Positions 19,059 to 27,859 of a stretch of 64,000 nt of DNA are shown in pieces (the first letter of the stretch is position 1; each line of letters starts with the position of its first letter). Both the position numbers and the translations under genes were made by a program. The notes below the pieces were generated by a model. That model did no database searches, was not told the origin of the DNA, and worked only from the letters and a program-made list of their open reading frames with translations. This stretch comes from Bacteroidales bacterium (GTDB lineage Bacteria; Bacteroidota; Bacteroidia; Bacteroidales; P3): NCBI GenBank assembly GCA_017960475.1, contig JAGCZH010000025.1, positions 1 to 64,000 of the forward strand. The letters run 5' to 3'.

Positions 19059-19102
19059 GTACATATATCTCTTTATTTTAGTACATATATCTCTTTATTT
19101 TA
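19059..19102. repeat. Perfect 22-nt tandem duplication
   Basis: The 22-nt unit beginning GTACATATATC is present twice, head to tail with no change, at 19059-19080 and 19081-19102. It lies 30 nt upstream of the GH92 -7 element. It may be a regulatory direct repeat or a recent slippage duplication. Confidence 0.85.
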
Positions 19103-19221
19103 AGTGATTAGTAAAAAGTGAATAGTGATGAGACGAACGATTAACTTGCTTATTTCGTAGTCTTTACAACTAATATAATAGTAAATAAATTCTGCACAAT
19201 TACTTAACAGTTATCCACAAT

Positions 19222-19932
19222 TCAATAACGTTGGTGCAGGCCACACTCGCGGTGCTCGGGACTCTCCCACCACCACCTGCCGGCGCGGATATCGTCGATG
19301 CGGCGTACCGCACGGGTGCAGGGCTCACAGCCTATGCTGGGAAAACCTTTGTCGTGCAGCCGGTTGTAAGGAACACGGTTCGTTTTGATATAATCCCACA
19401 CCTGCTCTTCCGACCAGCTAATCAAAGGATTAATTTTCAACAACCCGTGCTGTTCATCCCACTCTATCATCTGCATCGCGCTGCGGGTCACCGACTGGGA
19501 ACTGCGTAAGCCACACACCCAGGCATCAAGGTCGCGGAAAGCCCTCAACAGGGGCTCCAGCTTCCGCACCTGACAACAGGCGTGACGTTTTTCGATACTT
19601 TCGTAGAAAGGATTGATGCCTTGGGTGGCTACAAAATGCTGAAGAGCCTCAGTCTGAGGGCAAAAGACGCGCAGCTTCACACCGTAATGTTCATTGGTCT
19701 GATCGATCAGCTGATAAGTTTCGGGGAAAAGACGTCCGGTGTCGAGTGTGAAGATATGGGCTTGCTTGTCTATTTTGAGCATCATATCGGTGAGCGTCTG
19801 GTCTTCGATACTCAGGCTTGACGACAAGGCCAGTCGTGAGCCCATTTTTTCCATAAAATAATGCAGCACCTGCTGGGGAGTGGAATTCTCGAACTGGCGG
19901 TTCAGGGCTGCTATTTCCTCTTGGGTGTACAT
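19222..19932 (-). CDS. cysH: Adenylyl-sulfate (APS) reductase, iron-sulfur type
   Basis: CysH reduces activated sulfate to sulfite with thioredoxin. In 236 residues there are a P-loop-like SSSLSIEDQT segment near 37-46, the paired cysteines Cys119-Cys120, Cys202 and Cys205 (the CC...CxxC pattern that binds a 4Fe-4S cluster) and the catalytic Cys230 in ECGLH. The cluster cysteines mark it as the APS-using form rather than the PAPS-using form, which fits the absence of an APS kinase (cysC) here. It is the last gene of the porin-pst-cys unit, 45 nt after cysN. No sulfite reductase gene is in the window. Confidence 0.94.
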   Translation of the reverse strand: MYTQEEIAALNRQFENSTPQQVLHYFMEKMGSRLALSSSLSIEDQTLTDMMLKIDKQAHIFTLDTGRLFPETYQLIDQTNEHYGVKLRVFCPQTEALQHFVATQGINPFYESIEKRHACCQVRKLEPLLRAFRDLDAWVCGLRSSQSVTRSAMQMIEWDEQHGLLKINPLISWSEEQVWDYIKTNRVPYNRLHDKGFPSIGCEPCTRAVRRIDDIRAGRWWWESPEHRECGLHQRY

Positions 19933-19977
19933 AGGGTTTGATGTTTAGGGGGTTAGCGTTTAAAGTGTCATCTATTT

Positions 19978-21252
19978 TCAACAAATCATACCTGCGCAGA
20001 TGGTTTCGAACGAGGCTGGATCGATGAGTATCAGCGAACCAGTGGTGCGGTTGTCTTGATAGCTGTCGAACACCACAGGATTGGATGTGCGGATCGTGAC
20101 GCAGGCGATATCGTTCATATTCAGTGTTGTGGCGCCTTCCTCTTTCTGCATTGTGTTGATGTTCAAACAATAGTCGATGTTTTTGACGACAGCCATCGTC
20201 TCGGCGGTGGCGGTCTTCAGCAAGTAGCGTGTTCCCAGCCTCAGCGGTTCAGGGTTCAGCCAACAGCACATCATGGAAAGTGTCTGTTCGACTTTCATTT
20301 GTCTTCCCGATGGCGAAGCCATGATGTCTCCACGGCTGATGTCTATGTCATCCTCAAGCAGCAGCGATACAGATTGTGGGGCGTAAGCCTCTTCCAACGA
20401 CTTTTCGGCTTGCATAATGGCTTTCACTTTCGACCTCAACCTCGAAGGATAGATCTCCACCTCGTCGCCTACGCGCACTTTACCTTCGGTCATTCGACCG
20501 GCGTAAGCACGATAGTCAGGAAAACGATCTGATATGGGCCGTATTACGTATTGAACAGGGAACCTCATAGCCTGTTCGTCGCTTCCTGTTTTGTGGGAGA
20601 TGGGCACCGTCTCGAGCAGATGCATCAATGTGCCGTCGGTATACCAAGGCATATGGGCAGACTCCTTCACCACATTGTCGCCATGTTTGGCTGAGATGGG
20701 AATAAAACGCAGTTGTGAACGTATCGACATACTGTCGGCCATCGAAAGATAGCGGGATTTAATCTCTTCAAAACAGCCTTGTTCAAAGTTGACAAGATCC
20801 ATCTTGTTGACACATATAAATATATATGGAATACCCAACAACGATGCTATGCAGCTGTGACGGACTGTTTGCTCGACCACTCCGTTGCGGGCGTCGACAA
20901 GAATGAGAGCCAGGTCGGCAGTAGATGCGCCTGTCACCATATTGCGTGTATACTGTATATGCCCCGGCGTGTCGGCGATGATGAATTTACGCTTAGGTGT
21001 TGCGAAATAGCGATAAGCCACATCGATGGTGATGCCCTGTTCGCGCTCGGCACGCAGTCCATCGGTGAGAAGGGCGAGGTTCACCTCCTCGTTGCCTCGG
21101 TTTTCCGAAGCCAGCTTCACGGCTTCCAGTTGGTCCTCGAAAATAGACTTGCTGTCATACAGCAGTCTGCCTATCAACGTGCTTTTACCGTCGTCCACAC
21201 TTCCCGCCGTGGTGAAGCGCAGCAGTTCCATATCCAAATATCCGTTATTCAT
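19978..21252 (-). CDS. cysN: Sulfate adenylyltransferase, GTPase subunit
   Basis: CysN hydrolyses GTP to drive APS formation by CysD. The 424-residue product carries a G1 loop AGSVDDGKST at 16-25, G3 DTPGH near 93 and G4 NKMD near 148, then the two elongation-factor-like beta domains. No C-terminal APS kinase domain is fused. The ATG at 21252 is chosen over a longer frame from 21327 because the longer start would run 56 nt into cysD, whereas this start leaves 19 nt and begins with the normal CysN N-terminus. Confidence 0.95.
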   Translation of the reverse strand: MNNGYLDMELLRFTTAGSVDDGKSTLIGRLLYDSKSIFEDQLEAVKLASENRGNEEVNLALLTDGLRAEREQGITIDVAYRYFATPKRKFIIADTPGHIQYTRNMVTGASTADLALILVDARNGVVEQTVRHSCIASLLGIPYIFICVNKMDLVNFEQGCFEEIKSRYLSMADSMSIRSQLRFIPISAKHGDNVVKESAHMPWYTDGTLMHLLETVPISHKTGSDEQAMRFPVQYVIRPISDRFPDYRAYAGRMTEGKVRVGDEVEIYPSRLRSKVKAIMQAEKSLEEAYAPQSVSLLLEDDIDISRGDIMASPSGRQMKVEQTLSMMCCWLNPEPLRLGTRYLLKTATAETMAVVKNIDYCLNINTMQKEEGATTLNMNDIACVTIRTSNPVVFDSYQDNRTTGSLILIDPASFETICAGMIC

Positions 21253-21271
21253 TGTCTGTTTCTTTCTTTTG

Positions 21272-22168
21272 TTAAAAATAGCCCTCTTTTTTGCGGTCTT
21301 CCATAGCCGTCTCGCTTCGTTTGTCATCCGCGCGGCCTCCTCGTTCGGTCACCCTCGTGGCTGCAATCTCGTCAATGATATCTTCCAGACTGTTTGCCTC
21401 GCTGACAGTAAGACCCGTACAGGTTATATCACCGATGGTGCGGCAACGGACCCGTTGTGTGACAACCTCCTCATCAGGACGCAACGACAGACAGGGCTCG
21501 GCGGCGAGCCACACGCCGTCACGCAGCACACATCTACGGGTATGTGTGAAGTAGAGCGATGGCATCTCTATCTTCTCAGCGTAGATGTATTGCCAAACAT
21601 CCATTTCTGTCCAGTTGCTGATAGGGAACACGCGGAAATGTTCGCCCATGTTCTTCTTGCCGTTGAAGTTGTTCCACAGTTCCGGACGTTGGTTTTTGGG
21701 GTTCCACTGCCCGAATTCGTCGCGATGCGAAAAGAAACGTTCCTTGGCTCTGGCCTTCTCTTCATCACGACGGGCACCACCTATACAAGCATCGAACTTG
21801 TATTTCTCTATCGTATCCAACAGTGTGGTGGTCTGCAACCGGTTGCGACTGGCATTGTAGCCTTTTTCCTCCTTCACCCTCCCGCTGTCGATGCTCTCTT
21901 GCACCGAACCGACTACCAAACGGGCTCCCAGCTTTTCCACCAGGCGGTCGCGGTAATCAATGGTCTCATCAAAGTTATGCCCCGTGTCGATATGGAGCAA
22001 AGGGAACGGCAGTTTGGCAGGATAGAAAGCCTTGTAAGCCAGATATGTAACCACTATAGAATCCTTGCCACCGGAGAAAAGTATCACAGGACGCTCGAAC
22101 TGTGCCGCCACTTCGCGCAGCACATATATCGACTCGGATTCCAGTTCTTTCAAATGAGTAAGTTTCAT
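21272..22168 (-). CDS. cysD: Sulfate adenylyltransferase, catalytic subunit
   Basis: CysD joins sulfate to ATP, forming APS. In 298 residues it has the PP-loop SGGKDS at 32-37, a HIDTGHNF segment near 59, the GARRDEEKARAKER segment near 130 and a C-terminal RYR-like region (TQRVRCRTIGD) typical of the family. It partners with CysN, 19 nt downstream. The upstream pstB gene ends 38 nt before this start on the same strand with no hairpin between, which suggests joint transcription with the transporter genes. Confidence 0.96.
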   Translation of the reverse strand: MKLTHLKELESESIYVLREVAAQFERPVILFSGGKDSIVVTYLAYKAFYPAKLPFPLLHIDTGHNFDETIDYRDRLVEKLGARLVVGSVQESIDSGRVKEEKGYNASRNRLQTTTLLDTIEKYKFDACIGGARRDEEKARAKERFFSHRDEFGQWNPKNQRPELWNNFNGKKNMGEHFRVFPISNWTEMDVWQYIYAEKIEMPSLYFTHTRRCVLRDGVWLAAEPCLSLRPDEEVVTQRVRCRTIGDITCTGLTVSEANSLEDIIDEIAATRVTERGGRADDKRSETAMEDRKKEGYF

Positions 22169-22206
22169 AAAGTCAAATAATTTTTCAAATATATCTTACA
22201 TATAAA

Positions 22207-22956
22207 TCAACTGAACGCTCCAGAAAGATATTTCTGGGTAAGTTCGTTTTGAGGGTTGTTGAACACTTCTGCGGCAGGGCCTGTCTCAATAATCTCGCCG
22301 AGATACATAAAGACAACGTTGTCTGCTATGCGGAGGGCCTGTCGAAGGGTATGGGTCACCATGATAATCGAGTACTTGCCCTTAAGTGACACAAAGAGGT
22401 CTTCGACTTTCTTGCTCGATATGGGGTCCAGGGCGCTGGTGGCCTCATCGGCAAGGATGTAATCCGGCTGCACGGCCAACGACCGTGCCAGGCAGAGTCG
22501 CTGCTGCTGCCCTATCGACAGGCGTGCAGCAGGCGAACGCATGCGTCCTTTAATTTCGTCCATAATACCTACGGCACGAAGGCTTTGGCGCACATGATAG
22601 ACCAACTCCCTGCGTTTTTTGAACATACGGTTTATGCGGCAGCCGTATGCCACATTGTCGAAAATGGACATCGGCAGCGGACACGGACGCTGGCTCACCA
22701 ATCCTATTCTGCGGCGCAATTCGGTAACCTCAGCACCGCTGCTGATGATATCCGTTCCATCCACCAGGACTTGCCCTTCCAGACGCACCCCTTCGGTAGA
22801 ATCGATAAGGCGGTTGAGCGTACGCAGCAATGTGCTTTTGCCGCAGCCCGACGGCCCTATGATGCACGTTATCTGCTTCTCGGGAAATTGGAGGTCTATA
22901 TCCTTCAAAATGTGGTTTTCACCTATATAAACATTCAGCTTTTTAGTCTCTATCAT
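22207..22956 (-). CDS. pstB: PstB-like ABC transporter ATP-binding protein
   Basis: This is the ATPase of an oxyanion importer, 249 residues. Walker A GPSGCGKST is at 34-42, Q-loop Gln89, signature LSIGQ at 146-150, Walker B with catalytic Glu171 (ADEATSALDP at 169-178), and H-loop His202. Two features are unlike textbook PstB: the signature is LSIGQ instead of LSGGQ, and Walker B reads DEAT rather than DEPT. Overall order and size still fit PstB. It lies between pstA and cysD, 72 nt and 38 nt away. Phosphate is the standard substrate of the family; sulfate is suggested by context only. Confidence 0.88.
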   Translation of the reverse strand: MIETKKLNVYIGENHILKDIDLQFPEKQITCIIGPSGCGKSTLLRTLNRLIDSTEGVRLEGQVLVDGTDIISSGAEVTELRRRIGLVSQRPCPLPMSIFDNVAYGCRINRMFKKRRELVYHVRQSLRAVGIMDEIKGRMRSPAARLSIGQQQRLCLARSLAVQPDYILADEATSALDPISSKKVEDLFVSLKGKYSIIMVTHTLRQALRIADNVVFMYLGEIIETGPAAEVFNNPQNELTQKYLSGAFS

Positions 22957-23028
22957 ATTGAATTAAGTAATTATTAGATTACAACAGTAACATCATACGC
23001 ACAAATTTTCGGCTAAAATTTATTCCCG

Positions 23029-23883
23029 TCAGACCTTGTGCCTCGAAAAATGCGATGTAATAAACCGACCTGCTATACTTATCAATAGAACAATGATTGT
23101 CAGTACAAGTGCTGCGGCGTATGCGCGGTCCACGACTTCCGGAATAGGGCTGCTGAGTTGGAAAAAGACCGCCAGAGGCAATGTCGCTGCAGGTTGAGAG
23201 AGCGATGTCGGAATGCTGTCGGTATAGCCTGCTGTGAACATCACACTGGCCGCGTCACCAATGGCTCGCCCGACAGAAAGTAAGGTGGCAGTGGCTATGC
23301 CGGGTGCAATCTGGCGCACCACAACCTTGAGTGTCTCCCAACGTGTTGCACCCAACGACAGACAGGCATCGAGGATTCCTCGCGGGAAATTGCGCGACGC
23401 CTCGTCCATTGTGCGCACAAAAATCGGTATGATCAACAGGGTGATGACGATGATACCACCCAGCAACGAAGTTCTGAGGCCAAACCAAATCATCAACGTG
23501 AAGCCGAAAGCGCCATAGACAATGCTGGGCACCCCGAAGAGGACATCGAAAGCAAGCCTCACAACGTATGCCAGCCGCGACTCCTTGTGCAAATAGACGT
23601 TGAGGAACAACACTACTGGTATCGACACTAATAGGCCTAGCACCGTCGACGCCCCTACAATCATGAGCGAACCCACTATGGCATTCAGGAAACCGCCTTC
23701 CTTGCCAATATAGAAGCCTCCTCCGGGCAACTTGCTGACCATATCCCAGCTCATAGCCTTGGCACCCTTCGAAAACACTGTCCATACCACACTCACCACC
23801 AGCACAACAACTATTGCCATCGACAGCCACATTAACAGTTTGGCAACGTTTTCCTTGATTTTTTTATTACGTGATACTTTCAT
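23029..23883 (-). CDS. pstA: PstA-like ABC transporter permease
   Basis: This is an inner-membrane permease of 284 residues with about six membrane segments. The first (about 16-36) precedes a periplasmic loop. The ABC-coupling EAA-like motif is the DACLSLGATRWETLKVVV stretch near 180. The PGGGFYIGKEGG segment near 53 resembles the periplasmic loop of PstA proteins. PstA forms the channel with PstC. The gene follows pstC by 39 nt and precedes pstB by 72 nt. Confidence 0.9.
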   Translation of the reverse strand: MKVSRNKKIKENVAKLLMWLSMAIVVVLVVSVVWTVFSKGAKAMSWDMVSKLPGGGFYIGKEGGFLNAIVGSLMIVGASTVLGLLVSIPVVLFLNVYLHKESRLAYVVRLAFDVLFGVPSIVYGAFGFTLMIWFGLRTSLLGGIIVITLLIIPIFVRTMDEASRNFPRGILDACLSLGATRWETLKVVVRQIAPGIATATLLSVGRAIGDAASVMFTAGYTDSIPTSLSQPAATLPLAVFFQLSSPIPEVVDRAYAAALVLTIIVLLISIAGRFITSHFSRHKV

Positions 23884-23922
23884 TTGCTATATGATGAAAA
23901 ATTACTGCGAATCATAACCAAT

Positions 23923-24813
23923 CTACTCGTTTTGTTTCTCTATCCGGTATAGCACTACGCGCGACACAAGATTAAAAATCAAAACCACTGCGAACAACAT
24001 CAGCGCAGCGAACATCAGCGCCGATTCGTAAAGCGGTATCGACAGCATCTCGCCATAATTGTTGGCAATCACGGCTGGAATAGGATAACAGGTATCCAAC
24101 AACCCATGAGGCAAACCCACCACACAACCACATACCATCAATACTGCTATCGTCTCGCCCATGGCGCGCGACACTGCCAACACACTCGAGGCCAAAATAC
24201 CCGCCAATGATTTTCTCATCACCACTCGAAGTGCCGTCTGCCAACGTGTTGCACCCAAAGAGAGAGAAGCTTCGCGCAGTTCCACAGGCACAGAAGAGAA
24301 AACCTCAATAAACAGGCTAACCAACAGTGGCACAACCATCACGCTGAGCACAATACCGGCAGCAAGGACCGTATAGCCTGTCGAGAAATCCACAAAGTGC
24401 GGTGCCACACTCTTCGATATCCACGGCACTATCACCAGTACACCCCACACACCATAGATTACCGACGGCAGTGCTGCCAGAATATCCAGCACCGGAAACA
24501 CGAATTTCTTGATGATCGGCCGCGCATATTCGGTGAGGAACACCGCCGTGAGAAGCGATATAGGCAACGCAATAGTAATGGAAAGCAATGTCACCCATAC
24601 CGTACCCATCAGAAATGGCAAGAAACCGAATCTGCCTTTGAGGGGTTTCCATTCAGAACTGAACAGGAGTGTCCACAGAGATTCAGATTCAAGAACAGGT
24701 TTCGACTTAAGGTACAGCCCAATGGCGATGTCCGCCACCATAACGATAGACAACAATGTCAAAACCAACATGATGTCTCTCGCTGTCCGATCCTTCAGTA
24801 TTCTGATGTTCAT
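23923..24813 (-). CDS. pstC: PstC-like ABC transporter permease
   Basis: This is the second channel subunit, 296 residues, with about six membrane segments. A long periplasmic loop (about 38-58) contains the FSSEWKPLKGRFGFLPFL stretch typical of PstC, and the coupling motif EASLSLGATRWQTALRVV lies near 180. The start codon overlaps the pstS stop by 4 nt (ATGA), so translation is coupled to the binding protein. Confidence 0.92.
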   Translation of the reverse strand: MNIRILKDRTARDIMLVLTLLSIVMVADIAIGLYLKSKPVLESESLWTLLFSSEWKPLKGRFGFLPFLMGTVWVTLLSITIALPISLLTAVFLTEYARPIIKKFVFPVLDILAALPSVIYGVWGVLVIVPWISKSVAPHFVDFSTGYTVLAAGIVLSVMVVPLLVSLFIEVFSSVPVELREASLSLGATRWQTALRVVMRKSLAGILASSVLAVSRAMGETIAVLMVCGCVVGLPHGLLDTCYPIPAVIANNYGEMLSIPLYESALMFAALMLFAVVLIFNLVSRVVLYRIEKQNE

Positions 24814-25781
24814 TTCCTTATCTTTTCAAGGCCTTGCTGTATCTTTTCTTCGCTCATACTGATATAGCCAGCAGGAATATTATGTTTCTGCCCATCGCCC
24901 AACACAAACTCAAGAAATGCTTTTACAACAGGGTTTTGCGGTACACCGTGACAGACCAGATAGAGGTCGCGCGCCGGAGGTGAAGGGTATTTGCCTTCAG
25001 CAACAGCGGCAATGAAGTCGTCTTTGGTGTCATAGAAGTATTCTTGCGCTTCAATCTCACCGCTGTTGTCACCATCCACAGGCATCACCAGCAGTCCGGG
25101 ATTGGGTTTGCGGCTCTTCTCGTCGTATGCGTATCCGATGTTGTTAAAGCCGATGGCTAGTTTGTCGCCTTGAACTGCCGACGCCAAGCCCGGATCGCCA
25201 AAGACAGCGGTCCCCAACAGGTCTTCCTGCTTGCGTTCCATCCAAAGGGCAAAAGTTTCGGCTGCGCCACAGGCATCGGAACGCGTGTACACATGTATGG
25301 GTGTTTTGTCGTTGGTTCCCAACACTTGTCCCCAGGTTGTATACTGGCCTGTAATCCATATCTTTGTAGCTGTCTCTTTCGAGAAGCCTTTCTTCATCAG
25401 CTCTTTGGCGTAGGGGTTGTCAGCGTTGAAAGTGATGACGACAGCATCTTTAGCCGTGGCAATAGGGAGTGCACCCTTTTGCAATTCAGCGTCGTACACT
25501 TCACGTGACACCATACCGAGGTCCACTACATCTGCCAGGACGTCTGTCATACCTTTGCCGGCACCACCTGCCGAAAGGTCAATCCGTATCTGGGGATGTA
25601 TCATTTGGAACTCCTCGGCCCACTTCACTGCCAGAGGATAGAGGGCGAAAGCGCCTGAGATTGAGATGCTGCCCTTCAGTTCGTCACCGTCGTTGGAGGC
25701 AGCGGTGCCATTGCCGGCACACGACACCGTCATGGCAACTATGGCCGACAGTATCGTACATAGTAAAATTTTTGTTTTCAT
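24810..25781 (-). CDS. pstS: PstS-like oxyanion-binding lipoprotein
   Basis: This 323-residue periplasm-facing lipoprotein has a signal ending at Cys21 (MTVSC). Ligand-loop landmarks of the PstS type are SGAFALYP at 42-49, SAGGAGKGMTD at 70-80 and TRSDACGAAET at 166-176. These differ in detail from E. coli PstS loops. Together with the absence of phoU and the adjacency to cysDNH, they leave open whether phosphate or another oxyanion such as sulfate is bound. It is the first gene of the ABC set, 60 nt after the porin, and its stop overlaps the pstC start. Confidence 0.85.
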   Translation of the reverse strand: MKTKILLCTILSAIVAMTVSCAGNGTAASNDGDELKGSISISGAFALYPLAVKWAEEFQMIHPQIRIDLSAGGAGKGMTDVLADVVDLGMVSREVYDAELQKGALPIATAKDAVVITFNADNPYAKELMKKGFSKETATKIWITGQYTTWGQVLGTNDKTPIHVYTRSDACGAAETFALWMERKQEDLLGTAVFGDPGLASAVQGDKLAIGFNNIGYAYDEKSRKPNPGLLVMPVDGDNSGEIEAQEYFYDTKDDFIAAVAEGKYPSPPARDLYLVCHGVPQNPVVKAFLEFVLGDGQKHNIPAGYISMSEEKIQQGLEKIRK

Positions 25782-25841
25782 TATTATATTATTATAAGGT
25801 TAAACGTTGATATGTTTTCTCTCTTCCGTGTCTCTCGGTGG

Positions 25842-26942
25842 TTAAAACTTCACTGTCGTCATTGCAGTCAGGCAATGGTCAAAGTTGGATGTGAGCTCGT
25901 CTTGGTGTATTCTATAGGCCAGCTGAAAGCGCAGACATTTCTGCGGCCAGCATTCCACACCTGCCCAATAGTACGTCTTCGAGGTACCATCAGCGGCGTC
26001 TCTGGCGTAGTAGTCCCAACGCAGGATGGGTCTAATCTTTGGAACAAACTGTCCATCAGTCGTTTTCTGCATATCAAACCAACGGCTTAAGGTTATGTAA
26101 CAACCTTGTGATTCAAGATTTTCGAGGAGGTAGCTGTTGGTGATTTCATCCAGCAAGTCCAGGCCTGTCCTACCCCATAGGTATTCTCCCCTCAGCATGA
26201 TTCGTCCGTCGGCATATTGCGCTCCGACAGCGTAACGCTTTCTCTCACCCTTGGTCTCCCCTGCCGTTGTGGCATTGGGCAGAATATAGTTGCCCCAATA
26301 AACCGAAGCCGAAAGGGTTAAGTGCTGCACATAAGGCGTGATGGACAACCTTCCGGACAAATCTTTACCCCACCGTGTCGGTGCGACGTTGATTCCGCCA
26401 CCGCCAAAAAGACCTATTTCATATTTGACGATGGAAGTTTCAACACCTTTGATTTCGTCCGAGAAGAGCGTTCCGCTCAGCATCAGTCCAATGTCGCGTC
26501 CATTGGCATAGCTGGCAATTCCGGTAACATCTTTGTAACCCGACAGTGCACTGATGACTTGTGCGTTATCTGTCAATTCAAGATCCAGAGGCGAAAGGAT
26601 GTTCTCGAGTGAAAAGGGTATTTTGAACTGTCCCATTTGCAGTGCTATGGCCTTATTGAAACGCATACGGACGTATGCATCAATAAGTTTTGGAGCGGAA
26701 GACATATCGGCTTGCAGACGGAAGTCGACCTGTTTCGACAAGTTGCCTTTCACGTCTAGACGCGCACGTCGTACCTGAAACGAGCCATTCGCCTCATCAT
26801 TGATATTGAGACGATACTGACCGTCAATCCATCCACCAACAGTAATTATGTTTGCATTATTTGATGTCGATTCCTGTGCAGACATCTCCACCTGCCCAAT
26901 AAGGAACAAAACAATCGCCAAAACGATAAATTTTGATTTCAT
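25842..26942 (-). CDS. Phosphate-selective-porin-like (OprO/OprP) outer-membrane protein
   Basis: This 366-residue protein has a signal peptide ending near SAQES. Alternating strands of a large barrel follow, typical of the OprO/OprP porin family: the early QVRRARLDVKGNLSKQVDF stretch, then LQADMSS, and QMGQFKIPFSLENILSP near residue 105. These porins pass anions through the outer membrane. The final residue is Phe, as in most barrel proteins. It is the first gene of the porin-pst-cys unit. A basic lining can be guessed, but phosphate and sulfate cannot be distinguished from sequence. Confidence 0.86.
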   Translation of the reverse strand: MKSKFIVLAIVLFLIGQVEMSAQESTSNNANIITVGGWIDGQYRLNINDEANGSFQVRRARLDVKGNLSKQVDFRLQADMSSAPKLIDAYVRMRFNKAIALQMGQFKIPFSLENILSPLDLELTDNAQVISALSGYKDVTGIASYANGRDIGLMLSGTLFSDEIKGVETSIVKYEIGLFGGGGINVAPTRWGKDLSGRLSITPYVQHLTLSASVYWGNYILPNATTAGETKGERKRYAVGAQYADGRIMLRGEYLWGRTGLDLLDEITNSYLLENLESQGCYITLSRWFDMQKTTDGQFVPKIRPILRWDYYARDAADGTSKTYYWAGVECWPQKCLRFQLAYRIHQDELTSNFDHCLTAMTTVKF

Positions 26943-26964
26943 ATATATTCATGATATTTTTACG

Positions 26965-26972
26965 CAAAAATA
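26965..26972 (-). promoter_or_regulatory. -7 element of porin-pst-cys unit
   Basis: On the minus strand this reads TATTTTTG, 22 nt before the porin start codon. A TTTG (26997-27000) lies 24 nt upstream, which is longer than the usual 19-20 nt, so the promoter may need an activator. Confidence 0.45.
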
Positions 26973-27253
26973 GTTTTTTCCCACGACAGATACTGTCAAA
27001 AAAAATCAAAACAATGTAAGAATACGACGCCATCGGTTAAAAAACAGACATGGGCATTGTAGCATATCCCATTTTTCCGACGAGACATTCATTTGATTTT
27101 GAAAACACTTATATCTGTATGATTTATGTCAGAAAAAAACTCGGCTTATTATAGAGCCAAAAGAAACGAATCTTGTCTAAAAAAGGTGTAAAAAAATAAC
27201 ATACTGTTCGAATCCTTACACGTTCTGGTTATTATTTTTCCAACATTTTGTTT

Positions 27254-27261
27254 TATATTTG
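27254..27261 (+). promoter_or_regulatory. -7 element of AraC-type regulator gene
   Basis: TATATTTG at 27254-27261 matches the consensus and precedes the ATG at 27306 by 44 nt. No TTTG occurs at the -33 distance. Confidence 0.45.
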
Positions 27262-27305
27262 CACTCCCAAAGAGACTTGTCTCGTTAACGAATATCATTA
27301 TTTAT

Positions 27306-27830
27306 ATGGTTTTGACATTATCACTCATAGCTAATCTTGTCCTGCTGTTTCTCTACATCCACATTCGGCAATCGTATCACCTTCTGATGAAGAAAAACCT
27401 CCAGAAAGAAAAGTCCGTGGATATGCTGGTCGAGCAAGTGGCATTCGACACGGCTAAATACGAGAACAACAAGGAACAGCAGCTATTGCAGAAGCTCAAA
27501 GAGCTTATGGAACAGCAACATCTGTATCTTGATGCAGAACTGAATATCCAAAAGTTGGCTAAAGCGGCGGGGACCAACAAAAACACCCTGTCGCATATCA
27601 TCAACAAGTGTCTCAACCAAAATTTCGCCTCCTTCCTTAACCGCTACCGCGTCCGCGAAGCCATCCGCCTTCTTGAAGATCCCCGCTACAGAAGCTACAA
27701 AATCGAGGCAATAGGAGAAATGTGTGGCTTCGGCAACCGCCAGGCTTTCCATTCCGCATTCAAGAAAGAAATGGGTATCACACCTACGCACTTCCGCAAC
27801 ATAAGCAAAAAAACCGACCAGCCCGTGTGA
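27306..27830 (+). CDS. Membrane-anchored AraC-family transcriptional regulator
   Basis: This 174-residue protein begins with a strongly hydrophobic segment (residues 3-20). A coiled-coil-like charged stretch (about 28-75) follows, and then a C-terminal AraC DNA-binding domain. The domain contains LNIQKLAKAAGTNKNTLSHI (first helix-turn-helix) and the IGEMCGFGNRQAFHSAFKK motif with the closing GITPTHFR. This is the DNA-binding end of larger Bacteroidetes sensors, but without their periplasmic or TPR sensing part. It lies 76 nt upstream of the GH106-like gene on the same strand, so it may control the pectin glycosidases or itself (inference). The porin operon is on its other side. Confidence 0.85.
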   Translation: MVLTLSLIANLVLLFLYIHIRQSYHLLMKKNLQKEKSVDMLVEQVAFDTAKYENNKEQQLLQKLKELMEQQHLYLDAELNIQKLAKAAGTNKNTLSHIINKCLNQNFASFLNRYRVREAIRLLEDPRYRSYKIEAIGEMCGFGNRQAFHSAFKKEMGITPTHFRNISKKTDQPV

Positions 27831-27859
27831 TATTTGGGAAAGGTCCGGCCCACAAATTA

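Larger units (their letters stand above)
26943..27305. other. Divergent spacer between porin operon and AraC-type regulator
   Basis: The 363-nt A/T-rich spacer holds no gene. The porin-side -7 element (26965) and the regulator-side -7 element (27254) are at its two ends. The middle, rich in short A-tracts, shows no clear operator palindrome. Confidence 0.6.

Noticed and set aside
21026-22180. Long open frame opposite cysN/cysD
   Set aside because: It is antisense to two clear genes and has no recognisable domain.
27206-27215. GTTCGAATCC, which resembles a tRNA T-loop
   Set aside because: No acceptor, D or anticodon arms can be formed around it.
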